A DNA stretch of 29,035 nt from the NCBI GenBank assembly GCA_027604685.1, contig JADHYX010000279.1, positions 1-29,035 of the forward strand. The letters run 5' to 3'. Of this stretch, positions 23,594 to 29,035 are shown one piece after another. Made by a program: the position numbers and the translations under genes. The notes beneath the pieces were generated by a model that was not told the origin of the DNA, did not search any database, and saw only the letters and a program-made list of their open reading frames with translations. Positions within the stretch are counted from its first letter, which is position 1. The number at the start of each line of letters is the position of its first letter. This stretch comes from Lobulomyces angularis. Taxonomy: Eukaryota; Chytridiomycota; Chytridiomycetes; Lobulomycetales; Lobulomycetaceae.

Positions 23594-26215
23594 TTAAAAT
23601 GATGGCCCTCCAACTAAAACTGTAAAGTTTTTTTTAGTTTTATTGTCAACATTTTCCACAAATATATATCCGTGAGCATTTGAAAGGATCGCTTTGGTGA
23701 CAGAACTTATTCTAAGCTCATCAGCTATATACAAGAGTAATATATATTAAAAAATTACATTTTTAGAGAATACCACTGCATTCGGCTCCAATTTTTGCTG
23801 CTAAATTAACAGTTTCCCCTAATAACACGAATTTTGGGATTCGACCAACAACACCTACATAAAATTTAACAGTTGTAGATAAGTATATGGATTACCAGCC
23901 GTGATTGGACCACTGTGCATACCCAGCCTTAGAAATAATCTTCCACCTTGTCCTAAAATCCACTCCAAATCAGTTTGGCGAGACCAGTTTTCTAATTTCA
24001 AAGCAAAATCTGCCATATCTTCAGCATGTCTGTAATTTTCGTCTGGTGCACCGCTAACAAATATGCAAGTATCACTGATCCTATCTATCCAGTAAATTTT
24101 TGGATAACTCTGCAACAACATATCAATAGAATCGTGGTAAATCCTCAGCAAATCTAGCATTAAGTGAGAGTTACTTAATTGCTCAACTAAACGATTAAAA
24201 TGCACTATTGTGACAACCATAATTGTTACTCCTTCATATGAGGAGCTGTGGTTGTATTCTAAATTAACTCTTTGTGGAGAGTCTTTTTTTCTTGGTGATT
24301 GTATTTGGCTTTGCGCAATTTCACCAAGAGGTTTTGGCAAAAAGAAGTTTTTAATTTCAGTACAGTCTTTTTCTAAATTTAATGTTTCCATTTCTTGTGT
24401 ATTTAATTCTCTCTTTAAATTTCTTATCTCTTCTTCCCTGGCCTTGATATTTGAGATACTAGTTTTTTCTATTTTATCACTTTCCTGAGCTAACTTTTCT
24501 AACTTTAAATTTAAAGTTTTTTTTATTTTCAGTTCTTTATCTAAGTTGAATTCTAATGACTTCTTTCCTTTTTCCAAAGAATCCACTTCAATACTTTTCT
24601 GATAAATTATTTTTTGACAATTTTCTTGCGTTATAAACAAACTTGACTCCAAATCATGCATATATCTATCCAGATTGCTTAAAATTAGTGTATTGGTTGG
24701 AGGTACGGCTTCTTGCAAATAATTTTTCACTGATTTATTTGCCAATTGATCGAATTCAAGCATTAATTTCGGTAAAGAGAACCTTTCTTCACAGTTAAAT
24801 TTCCATGACAATGAAATTAACTAAGTAAAAGCATTTAACAATGAATGTTCAAAAAACTGTTATTTTTACCTCATTATACTCTGCTGGTATCTGATTTGTT
24901 AAGTTTGGACGAACAGCAGTTTCTGTGTCATTGACGATTCTTCCAACTTTTTCTTTTAAATCTTTTGTTTTCTCAAATGGAATTTTTTGGTATAATATTG
25001 TATATATCATCATTGCAGCGCTATTTTTTAAAAGTTGAGGGTATATTAATTGATCTATACCTGTAAACATCGCCTTGCTGTGTGCCCGCTCCCAAATTGG
25101 GATATTTACTAACTAATTCTGGTGCAACAAATAATTTTTCAATTGGAACTGGATTTTTTTCTTCTTCTGGTGGGCAAATATCATTAACAAATTGACTTAC
25201 CCCAAATCCAGTAATTTTTAAATTAAAAGTTTCATCTAAAAAGCAGTTTCGTAGATTTAAGCTACCATGAGATTGGATAAAGCTTTCATGAATGAAGCTC
25301 AATCCATCCAAAAGATTTTTCGCCATCAGCAGTCTTGTATTAAAACTTAAGGTATTTCTTTGTTTAACAATCAAATCTTCAATTAAACCATTTCCAAAAA
25401 ACTCATAACAAATATGGACTAATGGTTGCCTGAGTGCTACACTCAAAAACTCACCAATGTTTTTATGTTTTAACTGCTTTAAATCCAATAGCCACTTTAA
25501 CTCATTCTCATCCTTCAGCCTCAGTTCTAATTTTTGTCCAATAGATTTTTCCTCATCAAAATGCCCTACTTGATTTAATTTTGACGTTGAATTAGCAACA
25601 ACAACACTTAACGGATCAGGATTCACTTCTACTGTTTCCAACATACCTTCAGAAATTTTATACTTTAAGCAGGTTATTCTTGCGCCATTTTTTTTTGATA
25701 TAAATGTGTATCTTAGTTGAGAAAATGTAGTTTCCACTTTTTTTGGTTTTAATTCATCTCTATTTAAAGAGGTTTTGGAATTGTTTTTATTGTTATTCGA
25801 CTTTTCAAGTAGTCCTTTTTGTTGATTTTCAATGGTTTTCGTAATTATAGCTTCACCATCAAGTAAATTTTTTGAATTCCAATTTGGCTCCACTTTTTGA
25901 TAACTAGATGCAGAATAAAATATTAAACTCAAGGTAATAATTTACTTACTGCTCTCGCTGCTGTTGCCATACCCATTGTAATACTGGTTCACTGGGTTTA
26001 ATTTCATCTAATTGAATAATAAAATCTTTTAACAGTTCCTCTCTTTTGTGCTTTTCCTGAAGCTTAATACTTGTATTGCGTTTATTCTTTTTGATGCAGT
26101 AAATCATTGACGAGACTATAATTGTTAAAACCAATATTGCTCCGGCCCCCATAGCTCCAGCTATTATTAGTTGAGTACTGACAGTAGAAGTTATTTTTGA
26201 AAAAAAAGCTTCCAT
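23594..26215 (-). CDS. Receptor-guanylyl-cyclase-like protein: TM, pseudokinase, coiled coil, degenerate cyclase domain
   Basis: Six exons (25950-26215, 25061-25903, 24870-25020, 23896-24820, 23774-23854 and 23594-23724) give 798 residues. After about 15 residues comes one membrane helix (LIIAGAMGAGAILVLTIIVSS, to about residue 40) and a basic KKNKR stop-transfer. Residues about 150-440 form a kinase homology domain with HGSLNLRN (301-308) in place of HRDxxxxN, and GFG (321-323) in place of DFG. The HG-L--N form is typical of receptor guanylyl cyclases. A long helical, probably coiled-coil stretch spans about 470-580. The class III cyclase fold follows: VTIMVVTIVHF, ISDTCIFVSG, GMHSGPITAG and LLGETVNLAAKIG. 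The first metal aspartate is Thr624, the second is kept as Asp670, Asn745 is kept, and the transition-state Arg is Lys749. Catalysis therefore looks impaired. A purely regulatory or heterodimeric role is inference. Confidence 0.85.
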
Positions 26216-26337
26216 TTGGCGTTATTTACTTATATTATGTGACGTTTTTTCTTTATTGGTATATATATTATTTTTTATTTTTATAATTTAATTTTTTAAT
26301 TTTTTATCTTTTTTTTTTTTTTTATTAAATTTTGAAG

Positions 26338-28175
26338 ATAAAAAAATTCGTGATAAAGCAGTAAAATCCTTAACAAATTGGTTAATTTCTTCTCAATCTG
26401 AAAGTAATTATATTGATTATTTAAAACTTTGGAAAGGTAAAAAAAGAAAAAAAGAAAGGATGGGGGAGTTAAATTTTTTTTTTTTTTGTTTTGTCTTTTC
26501 ATTTATTCTAGGATTATTTTATTGTTTTTGGATGTCAGATAAAAGACCTGTTCAAGAACATTTAGCCAAAAATTTATCCAGTATTTTAATAAAGTTACCT
26601 GAATATAAAGCTCTCTTCTTTTATAAAGCATTTTGGCAAACTATTACCAAAGAATGGAACGGTATAGATGGGTAAAAAAAAAAATAAAAAAAGAGTTTTA
26701 ATTTTTTCTTTTTTTTTTCCTGTATTTTTGTTAAGGCTAAGATTAGATAAATTTTATATGTTGATTAGAAATTTTCATTTAAATTTATTTCAAACATTGC
26801 TAAATTCTCAATTCAAAACCACTCTAATCAATGAATACTTTAAAACAATTCTCGAATTTCCTTTAAACTATAGCAATAAAAAAATTCCAAACTCCATCAA
26901 GTATCATTTTGTACAATCTTTTTTTAACGAATTTAATAATTTTTTTGTTAAAAATGAAAATTTATTTAAGGTAATTTTTTTTTTTTTTCTTTTATATATA
27001 AATTATTTCAAACCTATTTTTTTTTTTTATTTAATTTAATTTTTTTTTTAGTCTTTACCTAAAGAAAATGATTTTACATTTAATTTACTGCTTCCATTTA
27101 TAAAAATATTTAGTAAAATTGAAGATAAAGTATTTCTAAAGATAATCAAGGAGGAGATTTTTGAAAAGTTGACCTCCGATGAATATAACTGCTTTAATTT
27201 AAAATTTAACATTAATTTAAATTTAGAAAAAATTTCTAAAACAATATTTAAAATTGGTTCACAGAGTTTCGTTTTACACAATAACAGAAAAGAGATGTAC
27301 TCTATATCTAATAGTATCTCCCAATTTTTAGGTACTGAACTACAGTTGTTGGATGAAAATGAAAACCTTGTTAATGATGCTAAAGATTCAACTACACTGG
27401 ATGAAAAGAAAGAAGAGGAAGCGGATAACAAAGCTACACCATTTGCTAAACCAAAAGAATCTGATGAAGATTCTTGGGAAGAAGTAGAGGAAAGTGGTGA
27501 TGAAGAAGTAGAGGAAAGTGGTGATGTTGATATAAAAGACAGTAGTGAGGAACCAATAGAATCACCAAAAAATATATGTGAAACGGATATTAATAATGAC
27601 AAAAAAACGATTTTAAAAGTTGAAACTGAAATTTCTTCCTCTAACATGAAAAGAAAAATCCCAAAAAAAAATAAAGAATCAGAAAAATTTGAAAGTAAAA
27701 GTAAAAAGTTTAAAGTACATGTAGAAAGTGATGTCACTACAGAATTAAATGGAAATGAAGTTGTTAAAGTTGAAAAAAAAAAAAAAGTTTCAATCAATTT
27801 GAACAATAATACAACAAAAGGTAAAAAATAAAAAATCAGTTAAAAAAAAAAAAAATGAAAGATTAATTTTTTTTTTTAGAATTTGTAAAAAATTCTGCAA
27901 TTACACTGGTACCAAGCAAGATGAAAGAGCAGTTACAAAAATCACCATTGAAAGGAAGTTTGAAAGTGACAAAAAATGTAATACCAATAAAAAAGAGCTT
28001 AATTGAATTAATGGAGGGAGAAAATCTTAAAGTTGAAGGGGATGATTTTAAATTAATCGAAAAAAATAAAAAAAAAAATAAAATTAATGTCAACAATGGT
28101 AATATCAATTCCAAAAAAGTAAATAACTTTGTTAAATCTCCTGAAAAAAGACCAGTCGCAAGTGATTATATGTAA
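26338..28175 (+). CDS. RRP1: Ribosomal RNA processing protein RRP1 (NOP52 family), start unresolved
   Basis: Exons 26338-26436, 26512-26671, 26736-26970, 27052-27820 and 27880-28175 give about 519 residues. The family block begins KKIRDKAVKSLTNWL and continues LWKGLFYCFWMSDKRPVQEHLA, TKEWNGIDGLRLDKFYMLIR. These are the classic NOP52/RRP1 signatures of a nucleolar factor for 27S pre-rRNA cleavage in 60S assembly. The middle is acidic (DSWEEVEESGDEEVEESGD) and the C-terminus is lysine-rich, as usual for the family. A KKVSINLNNN stretch lies where human RRP1B has its PP1-docking motif, but the hydrophobic position is Ile rather than Phe. No in-frame ATG is visible before KKIRDK. The preceding sequence is poly-T with only 122 bp to the divergent cyclase-like gene, so the initiating exon is unknown. 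Confidence 0.88.
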
Positions 28176-28427
28176 TAAATAGACAGTTAAAAATTAAAAA
28201 AAATTTTTTTATTTTTATTTTTTTTTTTGTTCTTTTTCTTTTTATTTTATTTTATTTTTCTTTTATTTTTAGATTTTATTAATATTATTATTATTATTAT
28301 TATTATTATTTTAATTTTTAATTTTTTATTTTTTAAAAAATATTATTGTATTTTATTTTTTTTTTTTTTAACAAAATTTTTTTTTTTTTTTTTTTTAAGT
28401 TAAAAAAAAAAAAAAAACCAATTAGGG
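28176..28427. repeat. A/T low-complexity spacer with (ATT)n microsatellite
   Basis: This spacer between RRP1 and the last gene contains long T runs and about nine tandem ATT units at 28283-28310. Nothing coding is visible. Confidence 0.8.
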
Positions 28428-29035
28428 ATGATAATCCGAAGATTTTATTCAACATTGTTATCAAGTAATCGATTTAGAGATTTCTACCCAGTGTTACTAA
28501 ACGGATCAGCGGAAAGGAGTACAATTTATAAAAATGTGAATTTAAATTTGACACAGAGTAAAATTGATGAAATAAATGAAATTAGAAAGTATTTATAAAA
28601 ATAATTAAAAAAAATAAATTAAAATAAATAAATAAAAAAAAAAATTTAAGTTTTCCAAAAAATGAACTTTTACCAGCTTACTTTACATCAAATTATATCC
28701 AACAGACATTGTTTCAAGATATAACGGTAACACTACCAAAGCTTTTCAAAAATCTCAATGGCTGGAATGGAATTGATGATAATGAGGAATTAAAATTTAT
28801 TTTGCATCAAAATTTCTACAACAACATTAGCTTTATTCATCAACAACTGCATATACATGAACTGTTACCCACTTTTACGGACTTTGAACCGAATGGAATT
28901 GAGATTAATGAGGTTTTTTTTCATTTTGGCCCAAAAGAAGTTGTCACAGGTTCGTTACTTAAGGGCCCAGTTGTTCAAAAGTTTCATGACATGTCCTTGA
29001 TTAGAAAGTTGGATTCAGGTGATGGTTTTCTCTAC
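28428..29035 (+). CDS. Unrecognised protein with likely mitochondrial presequence, 3' end beyond window
   Basis: Exon 1 (28428-28588) begins MIIRRFYSTLLSSNRFRDFY. It is rich in Arg, Ser and hydrophobic residues with no acidic residue before Asp18, as in a mitochondrial targeting presequence. A 62-nt intron (28589-28650) joins in phase 2 to exon 2, which stays open to the window end. That gives 182 residues so far. Visible segments include NELLPAYFTSNYIQQTLFQD, KLFKNLNGWNGIDDNEEL and EVFFHFGPKEVVTGSLL. Codon content and the long open second exon support a real gene. I do not recognise the family. A mitochondrial inner-membrane or ribosome-associated protein would be compatible but is not shown. 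Confidence 0.6.

Noticed and set aside
23594..26215. Active adenylyl or guanylyl cyclase
   Set aside because: A metal aspartate and the arginine are substituted, and neither base-recognition pair matches a known specificity, so no catalytic call is made.
27048..27806. 252-residue Ser/Phe-rich ORF on the minus strand
   Set aside because: It is antisense to the RRP1 exon at 27052-27820. Its Ser/Leu/Phe bias mirrors the Glu/Lys/Asp codons of RRP1, and it has no domain features.

Overview
The window is strongly A+T-rich nuclear DNA from a eukaryote. Intergenic and intronic DNA is packed with poly-A/poly-T runs. Genes are broken by many very short GT...AG introns, mostly about 36-75 nt, and by several micro-exons of 11-19 nt. 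There are no operons, ribosome binding sites, tRNAs, rRNAs or CRISPR arrays. Several products point to an opisthokont and fit an early-diverging fungal lineage (chytrid-, rozellid- or aphelid-like): a fungal-type UBC6, a fungal secreted acid phosphatase, an AZF1-like zinc-finger factor, a SAPS protein and a receptor-type guanylyl-cyclase homologue. That placement is inference. A run of 10 Ns shows this is a draft assembly.

Layout: 232-2005 (-) peroxisomal D-amino-acid oxidase ending in SKL. 2006-4122 a long non-coding stretch with few homopolymers and GGCT-type repeats. 4123-4364 (+) a small two-exon gene. 4716-6415 (-) a membrane-anchored DUF4097/adhesin-like repeat protein. 6490-7777 (+) an ERMARD-like gene cut short at its C-terminus. 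8090-9229 (-) secreted acid phosphatase. 10691-12521 (+) four-finger C2H2 transcription factor running into the gap. 12715-13483 (-) SPT4. 14021-15905 (+) UTP15. 16189-19085 (+) SAPS-domain PP6 regulatory subunit in 16 exons. 19304-21801 (-) eIF2-alpha kinase. 22310-23466 (+) UBC6. 23594-26215 (-) single-pass pseudokinase plus cyclase-domain protein. about 26338-28175 (+) RRP1. 28428 to the window end (+) an unrecognised, probably mitochondrial protein.

The genes are mostly unrelated housekeeping loci. Common themes are ribosome production (UTP15, RRP1), transcription (SPT4, the zinc-finger factor), and stress or ER quality control (the eIF2-alpha kinase and UBC6 are a divergent pair about 0.5 kb apart). 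I see no defence island, mobile element with intact genes, or biosynthetic cluster. The most unusual object is the receptor-guanylyl-cyclase homologue. It has almost no ectodomain, a degenerate kinase domain, a long coiled coil, and a cyclase domain that has lost one metal-binding aspartate. Next in interest are the truncated ERMARD gene, the micro-exon architecture, and the odd 2.0-3.9 kb region.

Exon boundaries were worked out by hand from reading frame, GT/AG sites and family similarity recalled from knowledge. No alignment or search was run.
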